Positions 46,482 through 59,063 of a stretch of DNA of 64,000 bases are shown here, in pieces. Under the pieces are notes generated by a model, which saw only the letters and a program-made list of their open reading frames with translations, had not been told where the DNA came from and ran no database searches. The position numbers and the translations under genes are program-made. The stretch is from Fusobacterium necrophorum subsp. necrophorum. Its GTDB lineage: Bacteria > Fusobacteriota > Fusobacteriia > Fusobacteriales > Fusobacteriaceae. Position 1 is the first letter of the stretch. The number at the start of each line of letters is the position of its first letter. The stretch lies in assembly GCF_004006635.1 (NCBI RefSeq), contig NZ_CP034842.1, positions 1,054,001 through 1,118,000 of the forward strand, given 5' to 3'.

Positions 46482-46510
46482 TTGACATTTTTTTTATAAG
46501 ATGATATTAT
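46482..46510 (+). promoter_or_regulatory. rRNA operon promoter
   Basis: Consensus TTGACA (46482-46487), 17-base AT spacer, TATTAT (46505-46510). A perfect CTGTAA-GAG-TTACAG palindrome (46520-46534) lies at the expected transcript 5' end. Confidence 0.85.
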
Positions 46511-46552
46511 ACTGATTGTCTGTAAGAGTTACAGACTTCTGAACCTTGAAAA

Positions 46553-46574
46553 CGGAATAGAAAAAGACAACAAG
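46553..46574 (+). other. 16S rRNA processing stem, left arm
   Basis: Pairs in most positions with 48147-48168 (arms begin CGGAATAG and end CTATTCCG) and so closes a stem around the 16S sequence, the normal RNase III substrate. Confidence 0.65.
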
Positions 46575-46626
46575 CAAACAACACAAACAAGGTGTAAAAA
46601 ATCAAAACAGTGAAACTGAGAAACAT

Positions 46627-48134
<1,508 letters not shown>

Positions 48135-48171
48135 CTAAGGAGTATTCTTGTTGTTCTTATCTATTCCGAAT

Positions 48172-48248
48172 GCGTTCGTAGCTCAGCTGGTTAGAGCACA
48201 CGCCTGATAAGCGTGAGGTCGGTGGTTCAAGTCCACTCGAACGCACCA
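48172..48248 (+). tRNA. tRNA-Ile (anticodon GAT)
   Basis: Complete cloverleaf of 77 bases with encoded CCA. Acceptor GCGTTCG / CGAACGC; anticodon arm CACGC-CTGATAA-GCGTG. Located in the 16S-23S spacer. Confidence 0.97.
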
Positions 48249-48253
48249 TATAT

Positions 48254-48330
48254 GGGGATATAGCTCAGTTTGGGAGAGCGACGCACTTGCACTGCGTAGG
48301 TCAGCGGTTCGATCCCGCTTATCTCCACCA
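48254..48330 (+). tRNA. tRNA-Ala (anticodon TGC)
   Basis: 77-base cloverleaf with encoded CCA. Acceptor GGGGATA / TATCTCC; anticodon arm ACGCA-CTTGCAC-TGCGT. Second spacer tRNA, five bases after tRNA-Ile. Confidence 0.97.
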
Positions 48331-48353
48331 TGTATTTTTTTTATGGACCTTGG

Positions 48354-48367
48354 AAACTGTATAGTAG
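48354..48367 (+). other. 23S rRNA processing stem, left arm
   Basis: AAACTGTATAGTAG is exactly complementary to 51366-51379, forming a perfect 14-bp stem around the 23S. A separate perfect hairpin (AACTCTAG-TTT-CTAGAGTT) lies at 48399-48417. Confidence 0.75.
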
Positions 48368-48438
48368 ATCAAAAAACAAACAAGAATAAAGAACAAAGAA
48401 CTCTAGTTTCTAGAGTTAGCTGTCAAAGAAAAAAACAA

Positions 48439-51352
<2,914 letters not shown>

Positions 51353-51437
51353 GGAGTTTGAGAGACTACTATACAGTTTTGAAGGTCTATGGGAAAAAAG
51401 CGATAGACAAGAAAGAAAAAGTATGTTATAGTAACAA

Positions 51438-51557
51438 TGCTTGGTGAGTATAGCTATGGGGGTACACCTAGACACATTCCGAACCTAGAAGTTAAGCCCA
51501 TATACGCAGAAAGTACTTGGTTGGAAGCGACCCGGGAGGATATGTATTTGCCAAGCT
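51438..51557 (+). rRNA. 5S ribosomal RNA
   Basis: About 120 bases, closed by GCTTGG / CCAAGC; contains the CCGAAC segment and the usual 5S spacing. A T6 run follows directly. Confidence 0.93.
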
Positions 51558-51574
51558 TTTTTCTCATAATATGT

Positions 51575-51650
51575 GCTGAATTAGCTCAACTGGTAGAGCA
51601 ACGGTATCGTAAACCGTAGGTTAGGTGTTCGATTCACCTATTCAGCACCA
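51575..51650 (+). tRNA. tRNA-Thr (anticodon CGT)
   Basis: 76-base cloverleaf with encoded CCA. Acceptor GCTGAAT / ATTCAGC; anticodon arm ACGGT-ATCGTAA-ACCGT; T-arm AGGTG-TTCGATT-CACCT. It ends the rRNA operon, 17 bases behind 5S. Its last 18 bases are part of the 34-base direct repeat. Confidence 0.97.
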
Positions 51651-51666
51651 TTGTTTTTTGTATTTT
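51633..51666 (+). repeat. attL-like direct repeat, left copy (3' end of tRNA-Thr)
   Basis: 34 bases identical to 53275-53308: the final 18 bases of tRNA-Thr plus 16 downstream. Integrase-mediated insertion at a tRNA 3' end gives this arrangement. Confidence 0.8.
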
Positions 51667-51780
51667 GCGAACAGTTGCGAAATAGTGGAATTTACAGGGG
51701 TTTCAGAAAATGAGTAGAAAAGTATTTTGCGAGAAAAAGCGATGTTTTGCGAAAGATAAGTGGATTTTAAGGGGATTTTT

Positions 51781-51967
51781 TTAAGAATAAAATGGGTCTT
51801 GAATTTTTAATAAAGTATTGATAGAATAATGATGAGACATAGAAATCAACTCCTTATAATTGGGTTTGGCGATTTAATTATATCCGAGTTTTTCTAATGT
51901 CTCAATTTTTTTTGAAAAAAATGGTGTTGGATGATCCGAGACCACCAACACCAAAAATTATACAACC
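51781..51967 (-). mobile_element. 5' fragment of an ISL3-type insertion sequence
   Basis: On the minus strand: a terminal sequence GGTTGTATAATTTTTGGTGT (from 51967), a hairpin GGTGTTGG / CCAACACC with T run, AAGGAG, then ATG 51840 and MSHHYSINTLLKIQD before the frame stops after 19 residues. Start sequence and terminal repeat resemble ISL3-family transposases from memory. Only the first codons remain. Confidence 0.45.
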
Positions 51968-51980
51968 AATAAAATAAGAA

Positions 51981-52011
51981 GAGCAGGATTAGTTTCCTGC
52001 TCATTTTTTAT
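51981..52011 (+). terminator. Terminator within the island
   Basis: GAGCAGGA / TCCTGCTC (51981-51988 with 51995-52002), loop TTAGTT, tail ATTTTTTATT. May now end rRNA operon transcription. Confidence 0.8.
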
Positions 52012-52094
52012 TAATGTATAACTTTATGGAATTAAAAAAGTATTTAAAAATTTAAAATTATTGAAAAAAATACGCACAAAAAAAATAAAAAATA

Positions 52095-52123
52095 TTGAAA
52101 AATATTTTCCTTGATATTATAAT
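52095..52123 (+). promoter_or_regulatory. Promoter of the P63C-domain gene
   Basis: TTGAAA (52095-52100), 17-base spacer, TATAAT (52118-52123), then AAGGAGG before ATG 52145. Confidence 0.75.
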
Positions 52124-52144
52124 AGAAAAAAAGGAGGTATTTTT

Positions 52145-53029
52145 ATGAAAACACATTTTAAAGTAACACATAGTGGTAATTTATTTATAGGAGAAAAAGA
52201 AATTAATTGTGCAGTATTAGAAAATGGACAAAGAATTATTACCCAAAGTAGTATTTATAAAGTTTTTGGTAAAACTAGAAGAGGAAGTCAAAGAGATGAG
52301 AAAACAGTACTTCCTAACTTCGTAACTTCTAAAAATTTACTAGCTTTCATAGATACTGATACAAAAAAAACATTTGAAGAAGTTGAATATTTAACGAAAA
52401 CAGGGAAGACTGCGACAGGATATAAAGCTGAAGTTATCCCTTGCATATGTGATATAATAATAGAAGCACACAATAGAGGAGCGCTGAATCAATCACAACA
52501 AGTACTTTATGAGCAATCTATGATATTGCTAAGAGCATTAGCAAAAGTGGGAATTACGGCATTAATTGACGAGGCTACAGGCTTTCAAAATGATAGACAG
52601 GCTCAGGAATTACAAAATTTATTGGTTAAATTTATTGGAGAGGATTTATTAAAATGGCAAAAAAGATTTCCAAACCAATTTTACAAAGAAATGTTTAGGC
52701 TTCATAAGTGGGATTATGATCCAAATTCAACAAAAAGGCCTGGATATGCAGGAGCTTTCACTATGAAATATGTATATGATCTATTTCCAAAAAAAGTTAT
52801 GGAAATAATAAAAAGAGAAAATCCGAAGACAATATCAAACAATCATTTGTATAGACACCATCAATTTTTAAGTGTAGATATAGGGATTCCTGAATTAGAT
52901 AGACACATTTCAAAATTACTAGGTGTAATGGCTTTATCTGATGATGTTGAAGATTTTGAAAAGAAATTTAAAAAAGCATTTGCTATTGAATTAGAAAGAA
53001 TAAAAGAAGAAAAAACAACTAAAAAATAA
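52145..53029 (+). CDS. P63C-domain protein (phage-associated)
   Basis: 294 aa. The N-terminal ~100 residues (FIGEKEINCAVLENGQRIITQSSIYKVFGK, then RRGSQRDEKTVLPNFV) and the segment IPCICDIIIEAHNRGALNQSQQ match the usual layout of P63C proteins, found mainly in prophages and mobile islands; their function is not established, though antirepressor-like roles have been proposed. The C-terminal half is helical (KWQKRFPNQFYKEMFRLHKWDY, HLYRHHQFLSVDIG) and ends in a Lys-rich tail. It has its own promoter and ribosome site and is intact, so it may still be expressed. It is the only complete gene between the tRNA-Thr repeats. Confidence 0.75.
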   Translation: MKTHFKVTHSGNLFIGEKEINCAVLENGQRIITQSSIYKVFGKTRRGSQRDEKTVLPNFVTSKNLLAFIDTDTKKTFEEVEYLTKTGKTATGYKAEVIPCICDIIIEAHNRGALNQSQQVLYEQSMILLRALAKVGITALIDEATGFQNDRQAQELQNLLVKFIGEDLLKWQKRFPNQFYKEMFRLHKWDYDPNSTKRPGYAGAFTMKYVYDLFPKKVMEIIKRENPKTISNNHLYRHHQFLSVDIGIPELDRHISKLLGVMALSDDVEDFEKKFKKAFAIELERIKEEKTTKK

Positions 53030-53274
53030 AGGAGCTTTTTGGGGTCAGTACGAGTGTGTGAACTTTTTTCTGTAAATTTACCTTCTATGGTTTTTTAATA
53101 AAATAAGTTAGAGTTAGAAATTTTTAACTCTTTAAAAATAATATAATAAGTCATTCAAAAATGTCAAGGGGGGTATGATTATTCAAACTGAAATTTTAAT
53201 GCTGTTACATACAGATTACATACTACATTTATTAAGTTTTTGTAAAATCGAGGAAACTTGCATTTTTATGTGAT
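53030..53274 (+). other. Right part of the island, no gene
   Basis: Contains a weak terminator (AGAGTTA / TAACTCT, 53110-53116 with 53125-53131) for the P63C gene. No reading frame or further repeat seen. Confidence 0.55.
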
Positions 53275-53308
53275 TTCACCTATTCAGCACCATTGTTTTT
53301 TGTATTTT
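53275..53308 (+). repeat. attR-like direct repeat, right copy
   Basis: Same 34 bases as 51633-51666, starting 1642 bases later. It has the 3' end of tRNA-Thr but no tRNA body. Confidence 0.8.
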
Positions 53309-53337
53309 TCTGTAATACGAATAGGAGTATTTTTGAT

Positions 53338-53392
53338 TCTTTGTCAAATAATGTTGATGAAGAGTAGAGTATGAAATTTTCAAGAGGATTTT
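53338..53392 (+). repeat. Copy 2 of the ~53-base intergenic repeat
   Basis: About three quarters identical to 31880-31938, with conserved blocks TCAAA, GATGAAGA, TAGA, GAAATTTT and AAGAG. Just before the large terminator. Confidence 0.45.
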
Positions 53393-53429
53393 AGGGATTT
53401 TGGAGACAAAATCTTTAGAATCCTTTTTT
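53386..53429 (+). terminator. Large terminator, probable original end of the rrn operon
   Basis: 17-bp stem with two G-T pairs (53386-53402 with 53407-53423), GAGA loop, six T. It stands right of the second tRNA-Thr repeat with no gene between, as expected if the island was inserted between tRNA-Thr and this terminator. Confidence 0.85.
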
Positions 53430-53472
53430 CTATGGGCTAGATTTTTATAGGTCTGTATTTAAATCTTTTTAT

Positions 53473-53501
53473 TTGCTTTTTTATAAACGAAAGAGTATAC
53501 T
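53473..53501 (+). promoter_or_regulatory. Promoter of murQ-murP
   Basis: TTGCTT (53473-53478), 17-base spacer, TATACT (53496-53501), ~50 bases ahead of ATG 53553. Confidence 0.65.
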
Positions 53502-53552
53502 TTATGTATTGAAATATAGAAAAAAAATCAAATTATAAGAAAGCAGGTCAAG

Positions 53553-54461
53553 ATGATTGATTTAAGTAAGATGACAACTGAAAAAAGAAATCCGAATTCT
53601 TCAAACTTAAGCAGCTTAAGTATAAGAGAAGCAATAGAATTAATGAATCATGAAGATTACAAAGTTGTAGATTGTGTGAAAGAACAGATAAGTAACATTG
53701 AAAATGTGATTCAAATTTGCACAAAAGCTCTACAAAAAAAAGGTAGAATAATTTATATAGGAGCCGGAACCAGTGGGAGACTAGGTCTACTTGATGCCGT
53801 GGAGTGTCCACCTACCTTTGGTGTTGATTATAATACGGTAGTAGGCTTAATTGCCGGTGGGGAAAGGGCTTTTATAAAAGCGGTGGAAGGAGCGGAGGAC
53901 TCTAAAGAGCAAGCAGTGGAAGATCTAAAAGGTATAAATTTTTCAAAAGAGGATGTGCTGGTTGGAATAGCTGCCAGTGGAAGAACTCCTTATGTTATAG
54001 GGGCAATAAATTATGCGAAAGAAATTTTTGCCGAAGTATGTGCAGTGGTATGCAATAAGAATAGTGAAATTAGTAAAATTTGTAAAAATATTATTGAAGT
54101 AGAAGTAGGACCGGAAATTTTAACCGGCTCTACTCGACTGAAAGCAGGTACGGCAACTAAAATGGTTTTGAATATGATAAGTACGATATCTATGGTAAAT
54201 ATAGGAAAAGTATATAAAAACTATATGGTTGATGTAAAAACTTCTAATCAAAAATTAATGCTTAGAGCTAAAAATATCGTGAAAGAAGTAACTGGATGTA
54301 GCGAAGAAGAAGCAAATTTTGTACTTGAGAAATCAGAGGGGAGTGCAAAAATAGCAATTGTTATGTTACTTTTCAATTGTGATGTAAATAAGGCGAAGGA
54401 GAAGCTGGAGAAGGTGAATGGAAGAATACAGGATTTGAAAAGGAGTGATCATTATGACTAA
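53553..54461 (+). CDS. murQ: N-acetylmuramic acid 6-phosphate etherase
   Basis: 302 aa SIS-domain protein. GAGTSGRLGLLDAVECPPTFG and ASGRTPYVIGAI are the diagnostic MurQ segments, and the C-terminus has the helical LEKSEGSAKIAIVM unit. It cleaves the lactyl ether of MurNAc-6-phosphate to give GlcNAc-6-phosphate and lactate in peptidoglycan recycling or uptake. The PTS gene for the substrate overlaps its end by 8 bases. Confidence 0.96.
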   Translation: MIDLSKMTTEKRNPNSSNLSSLSIREAIELMNHEDYKVVDCVKEQISNIENVIQICTKALQKKGRIIYIGAGTSGRLGLLDAVECPPTFGVDYNTVVGLIAGGERAFIKAVEGAEDSKEQAVEDLKGINFSKEDVLVGIAASGRTPYVIGAINYAKEIFAEVCAVVCNKNSEISKICKNIIEVEVGPEILTGSTRLKAGTATKMVLNMISTISMVNIGKVYKNYMVDVKTSNQKLMLRAKNIVKEVTGCSEEEANFVLEKSEGSAKIAIVMLLFNCDVNKAKEKLEKVNGRIQDLKRSDHYD

Positions 54462-55866
54462 TTTGGAATTGGCAAAAAAAATGATTGAAAAGTTGGGAGG
54501 AAATGAAAATATTTCTCAAGCAACAAATTGTATGACTCGTTTGAGAGTCGATGTAAAAAATGTTAATCTTGTGAAAGTAGAAGAATTAAAAGCACTTGAA
54601 GGTGTTTTAGGGCTTATGGTAGCTGACAATCATTATCAAGTGATATTGGGACCGGGAAAAGTTCAAAAAATAGCAGATATTTGTTTTGGAGAACTGGGTC
54701 TAGCAAAACATACTGCAAGCTGGGAAGAAAATAAAGAAGCTATGAAGGCAAAACAAAGTCAAAATATGCTGCAAAGAACATTAAAGTCCATAGCCAGTAT
54801 ATTTGCTCCATTGATACCTGCAATTATAGCAGCCGGGCTACTGAATGGTTTTGGAAGTTTAATTGCTCAACTTATGAAGAATGGGACTTTATCTGAATCA
54901 TTTCAAATAGTTCAGTTATTCTTTACTTTAATCGGTGGAGGTTTCCTCGGATATTTTGCAATTTATACCGGTATCCGTTCTGCCGAAGTATTTGGAGCAA
55001 CTCCGGCTTTAGGTGGAATTATCGGTGGAATGAGTATAGGTGCCAATATTGTAGCAATCTCTAAAATATTAGGACTATTTAACGAAACAACACCACTGGA
55101 ATCTATATTAACCACCGGAAAAGGTGGAATTATTGGTGTGATTTTTGGAGTTTGGGTATTAGCTAAAGTTGAAAAATTTTTAAGAAAGAGAATTCCTGAT
55201 GTTTTAGAGTTAGTACTAACACCATTTTTATCAATGTTACTAACAGGTTTAATCTTTGTATTTGTAATAATGCCGCTTGCCGGATATGTTAGCGATGGAT
55301 TGGTTTTTGTTTTAAGTCTTATTATAAATTCCCCTATCCCCACCGTTAGAATCATAAGCGGGTTTGTACTGTCTGCTCTTTTCTTACCGATGGTGTTATT
55401 AGGATTACATCATGGTTTAATACCTATTTATGCTGTTCAATTAAGTGAAATGGGAGGAGTTTCTTTATTCCCTGTGCTTGCTATGGCAGGAGCAGGGCAA
55501 GTTGGAGCTGCTATTGCTATATATATAATGGCAAAGAGAGTTGGAAATAAAAAACTTATGGGAATAATTACAGGAGCCTTACCCGCAGGTTTCTTAGGAG
55601 TTGGAGAACCATTAATATACGGAGTTACATTACCTTTGTTTGTGCCGTTTATAACTGCGGGATTAGGAGCAGGGTTTGGTGGAGCTTATGTAACGTTGAC
55701 TCAAGTGATGTCAACGGCTTGGGGACCAAGTGGACTGGTAGCAATCCCTCTTATGTCAACTCCCGGTGGAATGAAAAATTACTTTATAGGACTTATTATT
55801 GCATATATTGCAGGCTTTATTGTTACAAAACTCGTAATGAAAGAAGAAAGTGTTAAAAATTTATAG
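54454..55866 (+). CDS. murP: PTS EIIBC for N-acetylmuramic acid (MurP-type)
   Basis: 470 aa from ATG 54454, which has AAAGGAG ahead and lies inside the end of murQ. Residues ~1-90 are an EIIB domain with phospho-cysteine Cys26 in ATNCMTRLRV; ~105-470 an EIIC membrane domain (SIFAPLIPAIIAAGLLNGFGSL, GFLGVGEPLIYGVTLPLF). No EIIA is fused, as in E. coli MurP, so an EIIA from elsewhere must phosphorylate it. Substrate inferred from the murQ partner. Confidence 0.92.
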   Translation: MTNLELAKKMIEKLGGNENISQATNCMTRLRVDVKNVNLVKVEELKALEGVLGLMVADNHYQVILGPGKVQKIADICFGELGLAKHTASWEENKEAMKAKQSQNMLQRTLKSIASIFAPLIPAIIAAGLLNGFGSLIAQLMKNGTLSESFQIVQLFFTLIGGGFLGYFAIYTGIRSAEVFGATPALGGIIGGMSIGANIVAISKILGLFNETTPLESILTTGKGGIIGVIFGVWVLAKVEKFLRKRIPDVLELVLTPFLSMLLTGLIFVFVIMPLAGYVSDGLVFVLSLIINSPIPTVRIISGFVLSALFLPMVLLGLHHGLIPIYAVQLSEMGGVSLFPVLAMAGAGQVGAAIAIYIMAKRVGNKKLMGIITGALPAGFLGVGEPLIYGVTLPLFVPFITAGLGAGFGGAYVTLTQVMSTAWGPSGLVAIPLMSTPGGMKNYFIGLIIAYIAGFIVTKLVMKEESVKNL

Positions 55867-55882
55867 GGAGAAATAAAAAAGA

Positions 55883-55928
55883 CCGATTAGAGATTTAAAA
55901 AAATCTATTCTAATCGGCTTTTTTATTT
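55883..55928 (+). terminator. Terminator of murQ-murP
   Basis: CCGATTAGA / TCTAATCGG (55883-55891 with 55909-55917) with inner pairing, tail CTTTTTTATTTT. Confidence 0.88.
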
Positions 55929-56139
55929 TGCCCTTTGATTTTGATTGAAAATTCTTAGAGTATCGATGGTAAATTTATCAGCATATGATTGAAAGGAGAA
56001 AAGTCTGGTGGACTTTACCGATATTTGATTTGAAATAGTGAATACATCTACAAGATAGAAGTAATATCTATTGATAAAAATAACATTATTTCTGTTGATT
56101 AAGAAGAAACAATGAAGGAAAGAATAAAATGACATACTC

Positions 56140-57264
56140 TTATTCTTCAATTCCGTTTTGTAGATAGAATAATAAATTTTTTAAAAATTTATCTCTTTTA
56201 GTGAAATTTCCTGTGTAAAAAAAATCAATTCCCATATAGTGAGAATACCCTAGTAATAGTACCGCAATCAGTTGTTTTTTTTGAAAATTCAAAAATAAAT
56301 CCCCGAGCAAGTTTTTGATGTAGAAATGGATATCCTCTTCTACAAATTGACTGTACACCTTAGGATAAATGAGTTCCAACTCCCGTATCAGGCTATATTT
56401 AAAAGGACTGTCCTTATAATATTCAAACAATAGATACAGAAAAGTAAGATAATTATCCAAGGTAGTTTGTTCTTGACGATAGTTATCTTTTAAAAAGTAA
56501 AAAACTTGCTTTCTTATACGGAATAAAATAATTTTTAAAAAATCCTCTTTATCTCTGAAATAGTTATAGAAAGTTCCGGTAGACAAATTCACTTTTTCTA
56601 CAAGGTCCTGAATTCTGAAAGAGGAGAACGATGTCGTTTTTAAGATTTCCAATCCGGAATTCAAGAAAGTACATCGAATATTGGAGCTGTTAAAAGGAAC
56701 TCTTAGATAAAAAGAAGAATCGTCCAACTCGGAAATATTCAGTTTAAGCGGTTCTGACAGACCGTACAATAATGTTTTAGCCAAAAAAGGGACATCGACA
56801 GTCAGTTCTTTTGTAGTATAGAAAATATTGATATATCGAATTCCGGACATCAAAAAAAAATGCTCATATTTATCCAAAGGTCTTTGATAAACTTTCTCCA
56901 ATGCTTCATGATAAACGAGCTTTAAATTTTTTTCATATTCTAAAAACTTATATTGTCCTTCTCGATAAACTTTAATTAAAGGAAATTCTTCCTTTGTTAA
57001 CGATAAATTGATTTTGATGAAAGACGTTAATCTTTCGAAGATACTATTTCCCTCTATATTCTGAAAATATGCATTGATTCTAACCGAAGTTTCTTGAAGT
57101 AAAAAGCAAAACAAATCCGTTTTATCCTTAAAATAAGTATAAAAAATACCGTTAGATACTTCGGCATTTCTACAAATCTCAACAATAGATACAGCTTCAT
57201 AATTTTTTTGACTGAAAAGCTGAATTGCGGAGTCTATTATTTTCTTTTTTTTCCCTTTTTTCAT
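56140..57264 (-). CDS. Double TetR-type regulator (two TetR units in one chain)
   Basis: 374 aa, about twice a normal TetR protein. First unit: residues ~8-52 give a full TetR helix-turn-helix (AIQLFSQKNYEAVSIVEICR, NAEVSNGIFYTYFKDKTDL) followed by a ~130-residue helical ligand domain. Second unit: residues ~195-248 repeat the fold (LEILKTTSFSSFRIQDLVEK, VNLSTGTFYNYFRDKEDF) and again a helical domain to the end. A single chain could form an intramolecular pseudo-dimer with two non-identical DNA-reading heads. No frameshift joins them; it reads through. Divergent from the CoA-transferase operon, its most likely target. Confidence 0.85.
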   Translation of the reverse strand: MKKGKKKKIIDSAIQLFSQKNYEAVSIVEICRNAEVSNGIFYTYFKDKTDLFCFLLQETSVRINAYFQNIEGNSIFERLTSFIKINLSLTKEEFPLIKVYREGQYKFLEYEKNLKLVYHEALEKVYQRPLDKYEHFFLMSGIRYINIFYTTKELTVDVPFLAKTLLYGLSEPLKLNISELDDSSFYLRVPFNSSNIRCTFLNSGLEILKTTSFSSFRIQDLVEKVNLSTGTFYNYFRDKEDFLKIILFRIRKQVFYFLKDNYRQEQTTLDNYLTFLYLLFEYYKDSPFKYSLIRELELIYPKVYSQFVEEDIHFYIKNLLGDLFLNFQKKQLIAVLLLGYSHYMGIDFFYTGNFTKRDKFLKNLLFYLQNGIEE

Positions 57265-57482
57265 AAATCCCCTCTTTTTCTTTTCTTTTTTTTATTATAT
57301 CACAAAAATTTTTCTTTATACATAAAAAAATAAATATTCATAAATAAACATTTTATATAGAGAACTTAGTGTTCTATTTAAGGAAAAAATAAACTTTTTT
57401 AAAAAAGTATTTACATTTTTTAAAAAATATTGTATATATAATTGAGAGTATATTCATTTTAGAAAACAAAAAGGAGGAGATT
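57265..57482. promoter_or_regulatory. Divergent control region between the TetR pair and its operon
   Basis: 218 bases, nearly all A/T. Contains AGAAC-TTAGT-GTTCT (57361-57375), two TATTCAT motifs (near 57335 and 57451) and a plus-strand promoter-like TTTACA, 17-base spacer, TATATA near 57411-57439. Likely holds the operator of the divergent regulator; exact site not proven. Confidence 0.45.
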
Positions 57483-59027
57483 ATGAAAATAATAGAAGCG
57501 AAGGATGTCCCTGGCTTAATAAAAAACGGATATTTTATTGCTGTTGACGGGTTTGTAGGAATAGGAATTCCTGAAGAAATTTTAAAAGAAATTGAGAATT
57601 CATTTTTATGCGAAAATGAACCTAGAAATCTTTCTTTAATTTTTGCTGCCGGATTTGGAGACGGTTCAGAAAAAGGATTAAACAGATTAGCACACAGAGG
57701 ATTGCTGAAAAAAGTGATAGGAGGGCATTGGGGATTGGCACCTTCACTGGGAAAATTGGCAGTTGAGGAAGAGATTGAGGCATATAATTTTCCACAGGGA
57801 GTTCTTTCACAAATGTTTCGAGATATGGCAGCGGGAAAACCGGGAACATTATCTTATGTAGGTTTAGAGACTTTTGTGGATCCGGATATCAATGGGGGAA
57901 AATTAAATTCCAAAACTTCTGAAAATTTGGTACAAAAAATAAAAATTGAGGAAGAAGACATTTTATTTTTTAAGGCTCCCAAATTGGATGTGGCAATATT
58001 GAGAGGAACTTCATCCGATAAAGACGGAAATATTTCCTTTGAAAAAGAAGCTTTGACTTTGGAAGCTTTATCCATTGCTACTGCAGTGAAAAATAATGGA
58101 GGAAAAGTATTTGTACAAGTGGAGAGAATGGTAAAATCAATTTCACCGAAAGATGTAAAAATACCGGGAATTTTAGTGGATTATGTTGTGATATCTGAAG
58201 CTTCCAATCACATGCAGACGCTTTCCGAGCAATTTAATGAAATGTACGTAAGTAATCATTTGATGCTTCAGGAGGGAGGTTTATCAGATTTTATATTGGA
58301 TGAACGTAAAATAATTGCCAGACGTTCCGCTATGGTTTTAGGAAAAGAAAAGAGAATCTTGAATTATGGAATCGGAATGCCGGAAATGATTCCTCTTGTT
58401 TTACGAGAAGAAAAACAGGAAAAATGGTTTATTCCGACAGTGGAACCGGGAGCCATAGGAGGAACTCCTATGGGAGGGCTAAATTTCGGGGCTTCTATCA
58501 ATCCGACTTGTATTATCGACCAACCTTATCAATTTGACTTTTATGATGGAGGAGGTTTGGATGTGGCTTTTTTAGGATTAGCTCAATGTGATGCAGTCGG
58601 AAACATCAATGTTTCCAAATTTGGACCTAAAATTGCCGGATGTGGAGGATTTATTAATATTACACAAAATGCAAAAGAAGTAGTATTTTGTGGGACCTTT
58701 ACTGCAGGGGGATTGAAAATAAAAGTAGAAAATGGAGAACTTAGAATTATTCAAGAAGGAAAAATTAAAAAATTTGTTTCCAATTTAGATCAAATTACAT
58801 TTTCAGGAAACTTGGCTGCCGGAAAAGGAAAAAAAGTCCTATATATTACAGAAAGAGCTGTTTTTGAATTGAGAAAAGAAGGACTTACTTTGATAGAAAT
58901 TGCACCGGGAATTGATTTACAAAAAGATATCTTGAATCAAATGGATTTTGTTCCCCTGATTGCAAAAGATTTGAAGCAAATAGATGCGAAGATTTATAAA
59001 GAAGAGAAAATGGAATTGGAATTTTAA
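57483..59027 (+). CDS. Family I CoA-transferase (YdiF/propionate-CoA-transferase type)
   Basis: 514 aa with both alpha and beta halves in one chain. The catalytic glutamate is Glu321 in PTVEPGAIGG. GGHWGLAPSLGKL and VDYVVISEASNHMQT match the alpha part; FYDGGGLDVAFLGLAQ with FVPLIA at the end the beta part. It moves CoA between acyl groups, e.g. from acetyl- or butyryl-CoA to an imported acid. AAAAGGAGGAG precedes ATG 57483. First gene of a three-gene operon with a permease and a hydratase. Confidence 0.9.
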   Translation: MKIIEAKDVPGLIKNGYFIAVDGFVGIGIPEEILKEIENSFLCENEPRNLSLIFAAGFGDGSEKGLNRLAHRGLLKKVIGGHWGLAPSLGKLAVEEEIEAYNFPQGVLSQMFRDMAAGKPGTLSYVGLETFVDPDINGGKLNSKTSENLVQKIKIEEEDILFFKAPKLDVAILRGTSSDKDGNISFEKEALTLEALSIATAVKNNGGKVFVQVERMVKSISPKDVKIPGILVDYVVISEASNHMQTLSEQFNEMYVSNHLMLQEGGLSDFILDERKIIARRSAMVLGKEKRILNYGIGMPEMIPLVLREEKQEKWFIPTVEPGAIGGTPMGGLNFGASINPTCIIDQPYQFDFYDGGGLDVAFLGLAQCDAVGNINVSKFGPKIAGCGGFINITQNAKEVVFCGTFTAGGLKIKVENGELRIIQEGKIKKFVSNLDQITFSGNLAAGKGKKVLYITERAVFELRKEGLTLIEIAPGIDLQKDILNQMDFVPLIAKDLKQIDAKIYKEEKMELEF

Positions 59028-59063
59028 TCATATTGAAATGAAGGAAAAAATAAGGAGGAAAGG

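Larger units (their letters stand above)
51667..53274 (+). mobile_element. Remnant of an integrated element at tRNA-Thr
   Basis: 1.6 kb between the two exact 34-base repeats. It contains an IS end fragment (51781-51967), a terminator, and one complete phage-type gene (P63C domain). No integrase or excisionase is left, so it is likely a decayed island that cannot move by itself. The gap 51651-51780 has short TTTTGCGA-containing stretches but no gene. Confidence 0.7.

Noticed and set aside
55923-56150. A 75-codon minus-strand frame between murP and the TetR gene.
   Set aside because: It overlaps the end of the TetR gene, has no ribosome site or recognisable domain, and ends against the murP terminator.
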